12,966 bases of DNA, taken from Clostridia bacterium. Its GTDB lineage: Bacteria > Bacillota > Clostridia > Oscillospirales > CAG-272. A program made the translations under genes and the position numbers. The notes beneath the pieces were generated by a model. That model was not told the DNA's origin, did not search any database, and saw only the letters and a list, made by a program, of their open reading frames with translations. The stretch spans positions 1 to 12,966 of the forward strand of contig JAGAUC010000055.1 of the NCBI GenBank assembly GCA_017621015.1, written 5' to 3'. This document shows, piece by piece, positions 6,416-12,966 of this stretch. Every line of letters begins with the position of its first letter. Positions within the stretch are counted from its first letter, which is position 1.

Positions 6416-6440
6416 ATTTGCGGAAAATGTATCCGGAAAT
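6416..6440. promoter_or_regulatory. Candidate 25-base operator between the divergent promoters
   Basis: Imperfect dyad with the pattern ATTT-n-CGGA ... TCCG-n-AAAT, centred on 6428. The eight specified bases in each arm are exact inverse complements. It lies 16 bases behind the ireB -35 and about 42 behind the nusB -35, so one factor bound here could affect both operons. The factor is unknown. Confidence 0.4.
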
Positions 6441-6441
6441 G

Positions 6442-6480
6442 AAAAATATTCACTTTTTTTCAAAAAATATTCATTTTTTC
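6442..6480. repeat. Tandem A/T-tract direct repeat upstream of the nusB promoter
   Basis: Two near-identical copies about 20 bases apart (6442-6460 and 6462-6480), each an A run, TATTCA and a T run. The second copy ends one base before the nusB -35. Runs spaced by about two helical turns suggest curved DNA or an UP-element-like activator of the promoter. Confidence 0.6.
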
Positions 6481-6481
6481 G

Positions 6482-6510
6482 TTGACTTTGGAGGGGAAAT
6501 TACTTATAAT
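6482..6510 (+). promoter_or_regulatory. Sigma-A promoter of the nusB-recN operon
   Basis: -35 TTGACT (6482-6487), a 17-base spacer, -10 TATAAT (6505-6510): eleven of twelve consensus bases. The start is expected near 6517, giving a leader of about 44 bases before ATG 6561. It appears to drive the whole downstream cluster, since no other good promoter is visible up to the window end. Confidence 0.88.
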
Positions 6511-6560
6511 AATATAATGAGCAATTTTATATATCTTTCGGAGAAAGGAATATTTATCAT

Positions 6561-7010
6561 ATGACCAGACGTGAACAAAGAGAGGCAGTGCTTGAGCTTT
6601 TGTTTGAAACCGAGTTCAAGAAGGACGAGAGTGCCGAGGAGATCTTCGCCCTGGCGGCCACCAACCGCGAGTTTACACTGGAGGCGGGAAGCTACATCAA
6701 GGACGTGTATTTCGATCTGCTTGAAAAGCTGGATGTGATCGATGAGCTGATCGGAAAATGCGCGTCGGGCTGGAAGACCCAGCGTCTTTCCAAGCTCTCG
6801 CGCAGCATTATGCGTCTTTGCGTGTACGAGCTTTTGTACCGTGACGATATCCCCACCAATGTTTCCATCAACGAGGCGGTGGAGCTTTCCAAGAAATTTG
6901 ATGACAGCAAGGCGCGCGGCTTTGTCAACGGCGTTCTCAACGGCGTCAAGAACCTGATCGAGACCGAGGGTAAGCCCGAGGACAAGACGGAGAACGGCGA
7001 GAATGCGTGA
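6561..7010 (+). CDS. nusB: Transcription antitermination factor NusB
   Basis: An RNA-binding antitermination factor that works with NusE (S10) at boxA sequences on rRNA operons. At 149 residues it has the normal length. The all-helical family pattern is clear: RREQREAVLELLFE (3-16), then WKTQRLSKLSRSIMRLCVYELL and IPTNVSINEAVELSKKF, and the C-terminal RGFVNGVLNGV segment. The acidic tail (KPEDKTENGENA) is low-complexity. The start is ATG 6561, with GGAGAAAGGA at 6540-6549. It is the first gene of the long plus-strand operon, and its end overlaps the next gene by 8 bases. Confidence 0.96.
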   Translation: MTRREQREAVLELLFETEFKKDESAEEIFALAATNREFTLEAGSYIKDVYFDLLEKLDVIDELIGKCASGWKTQRLSKLSRSIMRLCVYELLYRDDIPTNVSINEAVELSKKFDDSKARGFVNGVLNGVKNLIETEGKPEDKTENGENA

Positions 7011-7941
7011 ACCCTGCTTTGTCGGCATTGACACCAGCAACTATACCACCTCGCTGGCTTTTTGCACGAAAGGCGGCGAGACCGTGGCCAACCTCAAGCT
7101 TCCGCTTGCCGTAAAGGCTGGCGAGAGGGGCCTCAGACAAAGTGACGCGGTGTTTTTGCATACCAAAAATCTGCCCACGCTTTTTGAGAGCGCACGGCCG
7201 TTTTTTGAGAAATATGAGCCATTGGCAATCGGCGTTTCATCTACGCCGCGTACCCAAGAGGGTTCGTATATGCCTTGCTTTCTGGCCGGCGTGGCCACGG
7301 CCGGGGCGCTGGCGGCATCGCACGGTATACCGTGCTATGAATTCTCGCATCAGAACGGACATATTATGGCGGCACTTGTTTCGAGCGGCGCTTGCGAGGA
7401 ACTAATTGGTCGGGATTTTGCTGCGTTTCACGTTTCGGGCGGCACGACCGAGGTGCTTCTTGTGCACCCAAACGGCAACGATTTTTCGTGTGAGATCATC
7501 GGCGGAACGCTGGATATCAGCGCGGGTCAGGCCATTGACCGCGTGGGTGTTTCACTCGGGCTGTCCTTTCCGTGTGGGGCGGCGCTGGAAAAGCTGGCGC
7601 TTTCCTATGGGGGCAAGCCCTTTGCCAAAAAGGGAAGCGTGAAGGACGGCTATTGCAATCTGTCCGGGCTTGAAAATATGGCTTTGGATATGCAGAAAAA
7701 GGGGACGTCCGGAGAGGAGATCGCGGCATTCGTGCTTACCTTTATCGGGCGGACGCTTGTGGCGTTGACCGAAAGCGTGCGCGAGAGATATCCCGGCATT
7801 CCCCTGGTATACAGCGGCGGCGTGATGAGCTGCTCGATCCTCAAAAGGATGTTGGCCGGTGACGGCTGTTATTTTGCGGAGCCTGCCCTCTCGGCAGACA
7901 ACGCGGTGGGCATCGCGCATCTTACGCGGCTGGCTTATTGA
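7003..7941 (+). CDS. TsaD/Kae1-like (YgjD family) ASKHA protein, divergent paralogue
   Basis: A 312-residue member of the Kae1/TsaD family, shorter than true TsaD (about 335-345). True TsaD transfers the threonylcarbamoyl group to tRNA A37. Family landmarks: GIDTSNYTTSLAF (8-20), the metal-binding H116-QNG-H120, VSGGTTE (144-150), DISAGQAIDRVG (171-182), SGGV (271-274) and D299 in ADNAVGIA. The two His and the Asp match TsaD metal ligands. The usual VSGGH motif has Thr for His, and the glycine-rich loop region reads RTQEGSYMPCF (83-93). These differences suggest a paralogue and not the tRNA-modifying TsaD, which should lie elsewhere in the genome. Its role is unknown. It overlaps nusB by 8 bases and precedes xseA, the position of folD in Bacillus-type clusters. 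Confidence 0.82.
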   Translation: MREPCFVGIDTSNYTTSLAFCTKGGETVANLKLPLAVKAGERGLRQSDAVFLHTKNLPTLFESARPFFEKYEPLAIGVSSTPRTQEGSYMPCFLAGVATAGALAASHGIPCYEFSHQNGHIMAALVSSGACEELIGRDFAAFHVSGGTTEVLLVHPNGNDFSCEIIGGTLDISAGQAIDRVGVSLGLSFPCGAALEKLALSYGGKPFAKKGSVKDGYCNLSGLENMALDMQKKGTSGEEIAAFVLTFIGRTLVALTESVRERYPGIPLVYSGGVMSCSILKRMLAGDGCYFAEPALSADNAVGIAHLTRLAY

Positions 7942-7968
7942 TTTGATTTTCAGAAGGGAGGAGATCTT

Positions 7969-9216
7969 GTGGCAGAGGCGATGCGGTATCTTACGGTGGC
8001 GCAGGTCAACGAATACGTAAAAATGCTTTTGGATTCCGATGCGCTTCTGGGCGGCGGCCTTTGGGTGCGCGCGGAGATCTCCAACTTCAAGCACCACTAC
8101 GCAACGGGCCATTTTTATTTTTCGCTCAAGGATGACGCGGCACTTGTGCGCGCCGTGATGTTTCGTTTTCATGCACAAAAGCTTGGCTTTGAGCCGCGGG
8201 ACGGTATGCGCGTGCTGGTTCACGGAAAGGTCTCGGCCTTTGTGAGAGACGGACAGTATCAGATCTACGTGGACGACATGGTGCCCGACGGCGTGGGTGC
8301 GCTTTATTTTGCTTTTGAGCAGCTCAAGAAAAAGCTGGAGGAAAAGGGACTTTTCGAGGAGTCGCGCAAGCGTCCGCTTCCGCGCTTTCCTCAAAGGATC
8401 GGCATTGTGACCTCACCGACGGGCGCGGCGATACGGGATATGATCAACATTCTCGGCAGGCGCTACCCGTGCGCGGAGATCCTTCTGTATCCGTCGCAGG
8501 TGCAGGGAGCGGAGGCGCCCCCTCAGCTGATCGCGGGACTCGAATTTTTTGCCAAAAAACGGCCGGTGGACGTTATCATAATCGGCCGCGGCGGTGGCTC
8601 GGCGGAGGATCTCTGGGCGTTTAACAACGAGCAGCTTGCCTATGCGGTGGCCGCCTCGCCCATTCCCGTCATTTCGGCGGTTGGACATGAGAGTGACTTC
8701 ACCATTTGTGATTTTGTGGCGGACAAGCGTGCGCCTACGCCCTCGGCGGCGGCTGAGCTTGCCGTTCCCGATGCGGCGGAGCTGAAGAAGCAGCTCTATC
8801 TGCTTGGCAACAAAATGCAGGCCTCGCTGGTGGGGCGTTTGCAAAACAGTCGAAAAAGCCTCAAATATTTGAGCGAGGCCGGGGTGCTTGCGGGAGCGGA
8901 TTCGGTCACGCGAGCCAGACGTATGAATCTGATCTATCTTTCGGACAAGGCGGACGCCGCCATCCGAAGCAAAACAGCCGAGAGGCGCGCGGAGCTTTCG
9001 CGCCTTGCGGCAAAGGCCGAGGCGCTGTCACCGCTTTCGGTGCTTACGAGAGGATACGGCATTGCCGAGACGTCGAGCGGCGTGATCCGCTCGGTTTCGG
9101 ACGTAAAAAAAGAGGACGAGATGACGCTTCGCGTGTCGGACGGCAGCATTCTGGCAACCGTGCGCGAGGTCACGAAGGAGGAAAAGAAACATGGCAAAAG
9201 CGGCAAAAAGCTTTGA
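7969..9216 (+). CDS. xseA: Exodeoxyribonuclease VII large subunit
   Basis: The catalytic subunit of ExoVII, which degrades single-stranded DNA from both ends with XseB. At 415 residues it has the family's usual length. An N-terminal OB-fold (about 6-105) includes RAEISNFKHHYATGHFYF (34-51). The catalytic domain has TSPTGAAIRD (148-157), GRGGGSAEDLWAFNNEQLA (206-224), VGHESDFTICDFVADKRAPTPSA (238-260) and LSPLSVLTRGYGI (353-365), all conserved landmarks. The region between about 270 and 350 is charged and helical, as expected for the coiled coil that binds XseB. The start is GTG 7969, with GGGAGG 7 bases upstream; ATG 7981 is an alternative with a poorer site. The 3' end overlaps xseB by 26 bases. 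Confidence 0.96.
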   Translation: MAEAMRYLTVAQVNEYVKMLLDSDALLGGGLWVRAEISNFKHHYATGHFYFSLKDDAALVRAVMFRFHAQKLGFEPRDGMRVLVHGKVSAFVRDGQYQIYVDDMVPDGVGALYFAFEQLKKKLEEKGLFEESRKRPLPRFPQRIGIVTSPTGAAIRDMINILGRRYPCAEILLYPSQVQGAEAPPQLIAGLEFFAKKRPVDVIIIGRGGGSAEDLWAFNNEQLAYAVAASPIPVISAVGHESDFTICDFVADKRAPTPSAAAELAVPDAAELKKQLYLLGNKMQASLVGRLQNSRKSLKYLSEAGVLAGADSVTRARRMNLIYLSDKADAAIRSKTAERRAELSRLAAKAEALSPLSVLTRGYGIAETSSGVIRSVSDVKKEDEMTLRVSDGSILATVREVTKEEKKHGKSGKKL

Positions 9217-9427
9217 GGAATCGGTGGCGCGCCTGGAGGAGATCGTCCGTATGCTGGAAAACGGAACGGCAACGCTTGACGAGTCACTGAAGCTTTACGA
9301 GGAAGGAATTGCGCTTGTCCGTGCGTGCAACAAGCAGCTGGACAATGCGGAAAACAAAATACGAATTTTGACACAAACGCCAAGCGGCGATATTGAAGAA
9401 AAGGATTTTGACGGTGGTAATGAATAA
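9191..9427 (+). CDS. xseB: Exodeoxyribonuclease VII small subunit
   Basis: The small helical partner of XseA. At 78 residues it has the usual length, with the diagnostic run FEESVARLEEIVRMLE (8-23), LDESLKLYEEGIALVRAC (29-46) and a third helix NKQLDNAENKIRIL (47-60). The start is ATG 9191 inside the end of xseA, with AAGGAGG at 9175-9181. The 26-base overlap with xseA and 8-base overlap with ispA suggest coupled translation. Confidence 0.95.
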   Translation: MAKAAKSFEESVARLEEIVRMLENGTATLDESLKLYEEGIALVRACNKQLDNAENKIRILTQTPSGDIEEKDFDGGNE

Positions 9428-10310
9428 GACAGAGGCGCTTTTGAGAATGAGCGCGGAAAAGACGGAGTGCTATTTAAGAGCAGGCTTTGAGAATGCGGAA
9501 AAGGATCTCATGCCGCTTACCGAGGCAGAGCAGTACAGCCTTTTGGGCGGCGGCAAGCGCATTCGCCCCTTTTTGACGTTTGAATTTTGCCGCGTGCTTG
9601 GCGGTAAGGAGGAGGCGGCGGCACCGTTTGCCTCGGCCATTGAGATGATCCATACCTATTCGCTGATCCACGACGATCTTCCGTGCATGGACGACGATAC
9701 CTATCGGCGCGGCCGTCTTACCTGCCACAAGCGATTTGACGAGGCTACGGCGGTGCTGGCCGGCGACGCGCTCCTGACCGATGCGTTTGGCGTGGCGGCA
9801 GGCAACAAGCACGTTTCAGCCGAGGTAGCACGTGAGGCGGTCCTGCTTCTTTCCAAGGCGGCGGGCTCGCACGGAATGGTGGGCGGACAGATCCTGGATA
9901 TGGGTGCCGAAAAGAAGCAGATGTCGGGAATCGGAGAGCTTCTTCGCTTGCAGTCGCTCAAGACCGGTGCGCTGATCCGCGTGGCGGCGGGGCTCGGATG
10001 CCTTGCGGCAGGCAAGAGAAGCGACAGCCCCGAATTCGCGGCGGCTGACCGCTATGCAGCAGGTATTGGGCTTGCTTTTCAGATCGTGGATGACATTCTG
10101 GATGTGGAGGGCAACGCCGAGCAGCTGGGCAAGGCTACGGGCGTGGATGCCAAGATGAATAAGGTGACCTTTATGAGCTTTTATACGGTCAAGGAGGCGC
10201 GCGCGTATGCCGCAAGGCTTACGGACGAGGCCAAGAGCGCCATTGCCTTTTTGCCCGAGAGCGAGACGCTTTGTGAGCTGGCTGACTACTTGCTTGACAG
10301 AAAATATTAA
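9420..10310 (+). CDS. ispA: Polyprenyl synthetase, farnesyl diphosphate synthase type
   Basis: A prenyltransferase that condenses dimethylallyl or geranyl diphosphate with isopentenyl diphosphate, feeding undecaprenyl phosphate and quinone synthesis. At 296 residues it fits bacterial FPP synthase. It has LLGGGKRIRPF (41-51), the first Asp-rich motif DDLPCMDDD (85-93) with the two-residue insertion typical of bacterial enzymes, a Tyr five residues before it (Y80), GGQILD (155-160), and the second Asp-rich motif DDILD (224-228). Exact product length (C15 or other) is not certain from sequence. I use ATG 9420, overlapping xseB by 8 bases. GTG 9414, 9 bases after AAGGA, is also possible, and the TTG at 9393 is less likely. 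Confidence 0.93.
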   Translation: MNKTEALLRMSAEKTECYLRAGFENAEKDLMPLTEAEQYSLLGGGKRIRPFLTFEFCRVLGGKEEAAAPFASAIEMIHTYSLIHDDLPCMDDDTYRRGRLTCHKRFDEATAVLAGDALLTDAFGVAAGNKHVSAEVAREAVLLLSKAAGSHGMVGGQILDMGAEKKQMSGIGELLRLQSLKTGALIRVAAGLGCLAAGKRSDSPEFAAADRYAAGIGLAFQIVDDILDVEGNAEQLGKATGVDAKMNKVTFMSFYTVKEARAYAARLTDEAKSAIAFLPESETLCELADYLLDRKY

Positions 10311-10324
10311 AACAAGGATACAAT

Positions 10325-10786
10325 ATGACGTTTATAAAAGAAATTTTTAGCAATCCGTGCCTTTTGAGCGTGGGCCTATCGTGGCTTTTGGCGCAGATCA
10401 TCAAGGTGTTTACCGGCTATTTTCGCGAGGAGGAGTTCAGCCTCCGTAAGTTTCTGTCGGGCACGGGCGGTATGCCCAGCTCGCACTCGGCCACGGTGGT
10501 GGCGCTGATGACATCGGCGATCATGTTTTACGGTATTGGCGGATATGAGGCTGCAGTTTCGATCCTGCTTGCGACCATCGTTATGAGTGACGCTACGGGT
10601 GTTCGCCTGGAGACCGGCAAGCAGGCCAAGGTTATCAATCAGCTGATCGAGGAGCTTTTCTCCGGTAAGGCCAAGGACCCGCAGGCCAACCTTAAGGAGC
10701 TGATCGGACACACGCCGTTTCAGGTCTTGGTCGGTGCCATTCTCGGCTTTGCCGTGGCGTTCACGCTGTGCACGGTGATGCTGTGA
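10325..10786 (+). CDS. Divergent PAP2 family membrane protein (YuiD/DUF212)
   Basis: A small integral membrane protein of 153 residues related to acid phosphatases and vanadium haloperoxidases, matching Bacillus YuiD. Hydrophobic segments are about 11-30, 55-70, 74-90 and 130-152. The family signatures GGMPSSHSA (48-56), SDATGVR (88-94) and GHTPFQVLVGAILG (128-141) are intact. PSSHSA corresponds to the PSGH motif of PAP2 phosphatases; the other PAP2 motifs are not evident. Its position right after ispA raises the idea that it acts on a prenyl phosphate, which is inference only. The start is ATG 10325, with AAGGA at 10313-10317. Its stop overlaps the tlyA start as TGATG. Confidence 0.9.
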   Translation: MTFIKEIFSNPCLLSVGLSWLLAQIIKVFTGYFREEEFSLRKFLSGTGGMPSSHSATVVALMTSAIMFYGIGGYEAAVSILLATIVMSDATGVRLETGKQAKVINQLIEELFSGKAKDPQANLKELIGHTPFQVLVGAILGFAVAFTLCTVML

Positions 10787-11574
10787 TGCGGCTGGACGTT
10801 TATCTGGCCGAGCAAGGATATGCGGACAGCCGCACAAGAGCGCGCGGCCTCATTGAGGAGGGCGCGGTTACCCTTGACGGAAGGACAGCTCTTAAGGCGT
10901 CGATGGGCGTCGATGAAACGGTCGCGCATACCGTAACGGTTGAAAACACACAAAAATACGTGGGGCGCGGCGGCCTCAAGCTCGAGAAGGCTCTGGAGGT
11001 CTTTTCGGTCAGGGTGGACGGTGCCGTGGCACTTGACGTTGGTGCCTCAACGGGCGGCTTCACCGATTGCCTTCTCCAAAACGGAGCGGCAAGGGTGTAT
11101 GCGGTGGATGCCGGCGAAGGCCAGCTGGCCAAAAAGCTTTTGCAGGACGGTCGCGTGGTCAATATGGAAAAATACAACGCGCGAAATCTGTCTTGCACGG
11201 ATTTTCCAGTGCCTCCCGACGTGGCGGTGATGGATGTTTCCTTTATTTCGCAAACGCTGATCCTGCCCGCGCTTTCGGGCGTTCTTGGGGAGGGTGGCGT
11301 GCTGATCAGCCTTATCAAGCCGCAGTTTGAGGCGGGTAGAGGCGCGATCGGAAAAAACGGAATCGTGAGGAATGCATCCGATCGAAGACTGGCCATGGAG
11401 CGCGTCCTGGACGCGGCCGCAGCGTGCGGTCTTTCCTGCTTTGGTTTGGACATCTCACCCATTCTGGGAGGAGACGGAAATACAGAATACATTGCCGCCT
11501 TTCGCAAGGGCGGCCGGGCGAAGGAGCTTCGCCAGAAATGCAAGGAGCTTGCAGAGCGGAGGGTGAGCAAATGA
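10786..11574 (+). CDS. tlyA: TlyA family rRNA (cytidine-2'-O)-methyltransferase
   Basis: An S4-domain FtsJ-type methyltransferase of 262 residues. Mycobacterial TlyA 2'-O-methylates 16S and 23S rRNA; the exact target here is not shown. The S4 RNA-binding domain spans about 1-60 (MRLDVYLAEQGYADSR ... GAVTLDG). It is followed by GRGGLKLEKAL (60-70), the SAM-binding DVGASTGGFTDCLL (84-97), DVSFIS (150-155), IKPQFEAGR (177-185) and GNTEY (231-235). K65, D150, K178 and E234 fit the K-D-K-E catalytic tetrad. The start is ATG 10786, one base overlapping the stop of the preceding gene, with no clear ribosome binding site, so re-initiation after that stop is likely. The longer frame from 10768 would lie inside the preceding gene. 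Confidence 0.93.
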   Translation: MRLDVYLAEQGYADSRTRARGLIEEGAVTLDGRTALKASMGVDETVAHTVTVENTQKYVGRGGLKLEKALEVFSVRVDGAVALDVGASTGGFTDCLLQNGAARVYAVDAGEGQLAKKLLQDGRVVNMEKYNARNLSCTDFPVPPDVAVMDVSFISQTLILPALSGVLGEGGVLISLIKPQFEAGRGAIGKNGIVRNASDRRLAMERVLDAAAACGLSCFGLDISPILGGDGNTEYIAAFRKGGRAKELRQKCKELAERRVSK

Positions 11575-12446
11575 AAATTGCTTTGATTACCAATTATAAC
11601 ATCAGCGAAAAATCGGCGGCCGCCATGAAGGTGGCGGAGCATTTGAAAAAGTACAATTGCCGCATCGTGGTGCCATTGAATTATCGCGAGCGTATCGAAC
11701 GAATGCACAGGCATCGCCCGACACTTACATTCGACACCCCGACGAACATATATGCCACCGCCGATCTCATCATCGTGCTTGGCGGTGACGGCTCGATCAT
11801 GGACGCGGCGCGCAACGCCGCGGCGCGTAGCACCCCCATTCTCGGCATCAATATGGGGCGGCTTGGCTACCTTGCCGAGCTGGAGATGAGCGAGCTTGAT
11901 CTTTTGGATAAGGTGATGGCGGGGGATTATCGACTTGACACGCGTACAATGCTCAATGCGGAGGTCATCAGCGGAACGGGTAAGCAGACCGAGGTCGCGT
12001 TTGCACTGAACGATGCTGTCATTTCCAACGGTTCGATCGCCCGTATAGTGGATCTCGAGCTGAGAGAAAACGGTACGCCGATCAATACTTACCGCGCGGA
12101 TGGACTGATCATTTCCACACCGACCGGATCGACGGCGTATTCCATGTCTGCGGGTGGACCGATCGCCGACCCACGCATCTCCTGCTTTTGTGTAACCCCC
12201 ATCTGTCCGCATTTTTCGTTTGCGAGATCCATCCTGTTTCCGGATTCGGCGGTCATCGAGGTCAAGCACGTGTGCCGACGTGAAAAGGTGCTGTATCTGA
12301 CGCTGGACGGAAGGATCAATTTCGAGCTGATGCGCAACGATGTGGTCCGCATTACCAAATCGGATCTTGTTACCTCGATCGTGCGCGTCAAGGACCGTAG
12401 CTTTTATGAAAAGCTGAGAAAAAGAAACAGCGAGGGAGGCATTTAA
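11571..12446 (+). CDS. nadK: NAD kinase
   Basis: Phosphorylates NAD to NADP with ATP or polyphosphate. It has 291 residues. The family motifs are complete: GGDGS (71-75, catalytic D73), INMGRLGYLAE (93-103), LNDAVIS (146-152), the stretch RADGLIISTPTGSTAY (175-190) and SAGGPI (193-198), followed by the conserved TPICPHFSFARSI (209-221) and LDGR (245-248). The start is ATG 11571, forming an ATGA overlap with tlyA, with GGAGGG at 11558-11563. The longer frame from 11424 has 49 codons without family similarity inside tlyA. nadK between tlyA and argR is the common clostridial order. Confidence 0.96.
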   Translation: MKIALITNYNISEKSAAAMKVAEHLKKYNCRIVVPLNYRERIERMHRHRPTLTFDTPTNIYATADLIIVLGGDGSIMDAARNAAARSTPILGINMGRLGYLAELEMSELDLLDKVMAGDYRLDTRTMLNAEVISGTGKQTEVAFALNDAVISNGSIARIVDLELRENGTPINTYRADGLIISTPTGSTAYSMSAGGPIADPRISCFCVTPICPHFSFARSILFPDSAVIEVKHVCRREKVLYLTLDGRINFELMRNDVVRITKSDLVTSIVRVKDRSFYEKLRKRNSEGGI

Positions 12447-12448
12447 CG

Positions 12449-12892
12449 ATGAAAAATCAAAGACTGGAAAAGGTAAAAGAGCTGATCGCTCGCTTTGAGA
12501 TCGAGACACAGGACGAGCTGATCGACAAGCTTGGTGCCGAGGGCTTTGCGGTCACGCAGGCCACGGTTTCACGCGACATTCGCGAGCTTAAGATCTCCAA
12601 GGTTCTCGGCGCAAACGGAAAATATCACTATGCCATGTCGGAGCACGCCGCGGTGAGAGCGCGCCATTCGTATATGGCATCCATTCAGAGCGTGGCTTTT
12701 GCCAACAATCTTGTGGTCATCAAGACCGGTCCCGGCCTTGCACAAGCGGTGGCGGCCGAGCTGGATTCTATGGATCACGGCGAGATCCTCGGCTGTGTGG
12801 CCGGTGACGATACCATTCTGGCGGTCGCCGTCAGCGACGCGATCGCGGCTATTTTTTGTGAGAATCTTAAAAAACGCGTCGGCCTGCTTTAA
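12449..12892 (+). CDS. argR: Arginine repressor ArgR/AhrC
   Basis: A hexameric, arginine-sensing regulator that represses arginine synthesis and can activate catabolism. At 147 residues it has the usual length. The N-terminal winged helix has the recognition segment QATVSRDIRELKI (37-49). The C-terminal arginine-binding and oligomerisation domain has TGPGLAQAVAAELD (93-106) and GCVAGDDTIL (115-124), where the paired Asp (D120, D121) contact arginine in the family. The start is ATG 12449, with AGGGAGG at 12433-12439, 2 bases after nadK. It directly precedes recN, as in Bacillus (ahrC-recN). No terminator lies between it and recN. Confidence 0.96.
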   Translation: MKNQRLEKVKELIARFEIETQDELIDKLGAEGFAVTQATVSRDIRELKISKVLGANGKYHYAMSEHAAVRARHSYMASIQSVAFANNLVVIKTGPGLAQAVAAELDSMDHGEILGCVAGDDTILAVAVSDAIAAIFCENLKKRVGLL

Positions 12893-12907
12893 AAAACGCA
12901 AATAAAA

Positions 12908-12915
12908 AAGGAGGG
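12908..12915 (+). promoter_or_regulatory. Ribosome binding site of recN
   Basis: AAGGAGGG, 7 bases before the TTG at 12923. It decides the TTG start of the truncated last gene. Confidence 0.75.
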
Positions 12916-12922
12916 AAAGGAA

Positions 12923-12966
12923 TTGCTGGAATCGCTCCACATTGAAAATGCCGCGGTCATCAAGGC
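12923..12966 (+). CDS. recN: DNA repair protein RecN, 5' end (partial)
   Basis: The first 14 codons of a gene cut by the window edge. Translation from TTG 12923 gives MLESLHIENAAVIK, which fits the RecN N terminus (M-L-x-x-L-x-I-x-N-x-A-V-I), just before its Walker A region. Placement after argR is the standard Firmicute argR-recN order. RecN is an SMC-like ATPase for double-strand-break repair. The call rests on a short stretch plus gene order. Confidence 0.78.
   Translation, partial: MLESLHIENAAVIK

Larger units (their letters stand above)
6298..6560. other. Divergent AT-rich control region between ireB and nusB
   Basis: The largest gene-free stretch (263 bases). It holds the back-to-back promoters of the ireB-ribF-dacF operon and the nusB-recN operon, two candidate palindromic operators (6350-6387 and 6416-6440), a tandem A/T-tract repeat (6442-6480) and a leader palindrome (6324-6337). 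I see no convincing gene, terminator or RNA gene in it; reading frames across it start without ribosome binding sites. Confidence 0.8.

Noticed and set aside
6442..6480. A CRISPR array or mobile-element end
   Set aside because: Only two short AT-rich copies, no spacers, no terminal inverted repeats and no cas or transposase gene.
6241..6564. Plus-strand open frame of 107 codons across the ireB-nusB gap
   Set aside because: It begins inside ireB antisense, has no ribosome binding site, and encodes AT-rich filler over two promoters.
7552..8394. Minus-strand open frame of 280 codons
   Set aside because: Shadow of the TsaD-like gene and xseA; composition is unlike the real genes and no domain is visible.
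10800..12509. Long minus-strand open frame of 569 codons
   Set aside because: It is antisense to tlyA, nadK and the start of argR, all with full family motifs. The product is Arg/Ser/Pro-rich with no recognisable domain, as expected of a shadow frame in GC-rich codons.
12893..12922. A terminator between argR and recN
   Set aside because: There are A runs but no stem-loop followed by a T tract, and a strong recN ribosome binding site follows.

Overview
The window looks like a chromosomal segment of a Gram-positive member of the Clostridia, probably an uncultured Oscillospirales/Ruminococcaceae-like gut lineage. This is inferred from three things: the housekeeping order nusB ... xseA-xseB-ispA ... 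tlyA-nadK-argR-recN, an IreB (UPF0297) protein, and strong AGGAGG-type ribosome binding sites with TTGAAA/TATAAT-type promoters. Coding sequence is moderately GC-rich and intergenic DNA is AT-rich. I see no mobile element, CRISPR array, tRNA or rRNA.

Region 1 (1-3773) is an accessory, carbohydrate-type segment. It holds the 3' end of an unrecognised gene with strongly biased codon use and an FGGY-family sugar kinase 5 bases after it. A perfect bidirectional terminator separates these from a convergent AraC-family regulator. That regulator is divergent from a uroporphyrinogen-decarboxylase-fold (MtaA/CmuA-like) protein, which keeps a H-x-C...C metal site.

Region 2 (3741-6297, minus strand) is a three-gene operon: ireB, ribF and a dacF-like S11 peptidase. 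It has a well-formed promoter at 6372-6400, tight gene junctions (a 4-base gap and an ATGA overlap) and its own hairpin terminator, shared with the convergent UroD-like gene.

Region 3 (6298-6560) is an AT-rich divergent control region. It carries two near-consensus promoters with 17-base spacers facing away from each other, two candidate operator palindromes, a tandem A/T-tract repeat and a small palindrome in the ireB leader.

Region 4 (6561-12966, plus strand) is a long, tightly packed operon: nusB, a TsaD/Kae1-like paralogue, xseA, xseB, ispA, a YuiD/DUF212 divergent PAP2 protein, tlyA, nadK, argR and the start of recN. Most junctions overlap or are a few bases long. It matches the well-known Firmicute nusB-folD-xseAB-ispA-dxs-tlyA-argR-recN cluster, but a TsaD-like gene stands where folD is expected and a YuiD-like gene where dxs is expected.

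The window is mostly ordinary housekeeping DNA. The points most worth a second look are the S11 peptidase with two altered active-site motifs, the TsaD paralogue, the dxs-to-YuiD change, the AraC/UroD pair with a palindrome between its promoters, and the structured ireB/nusB control region. I found no clear evidence for a wholly new system.
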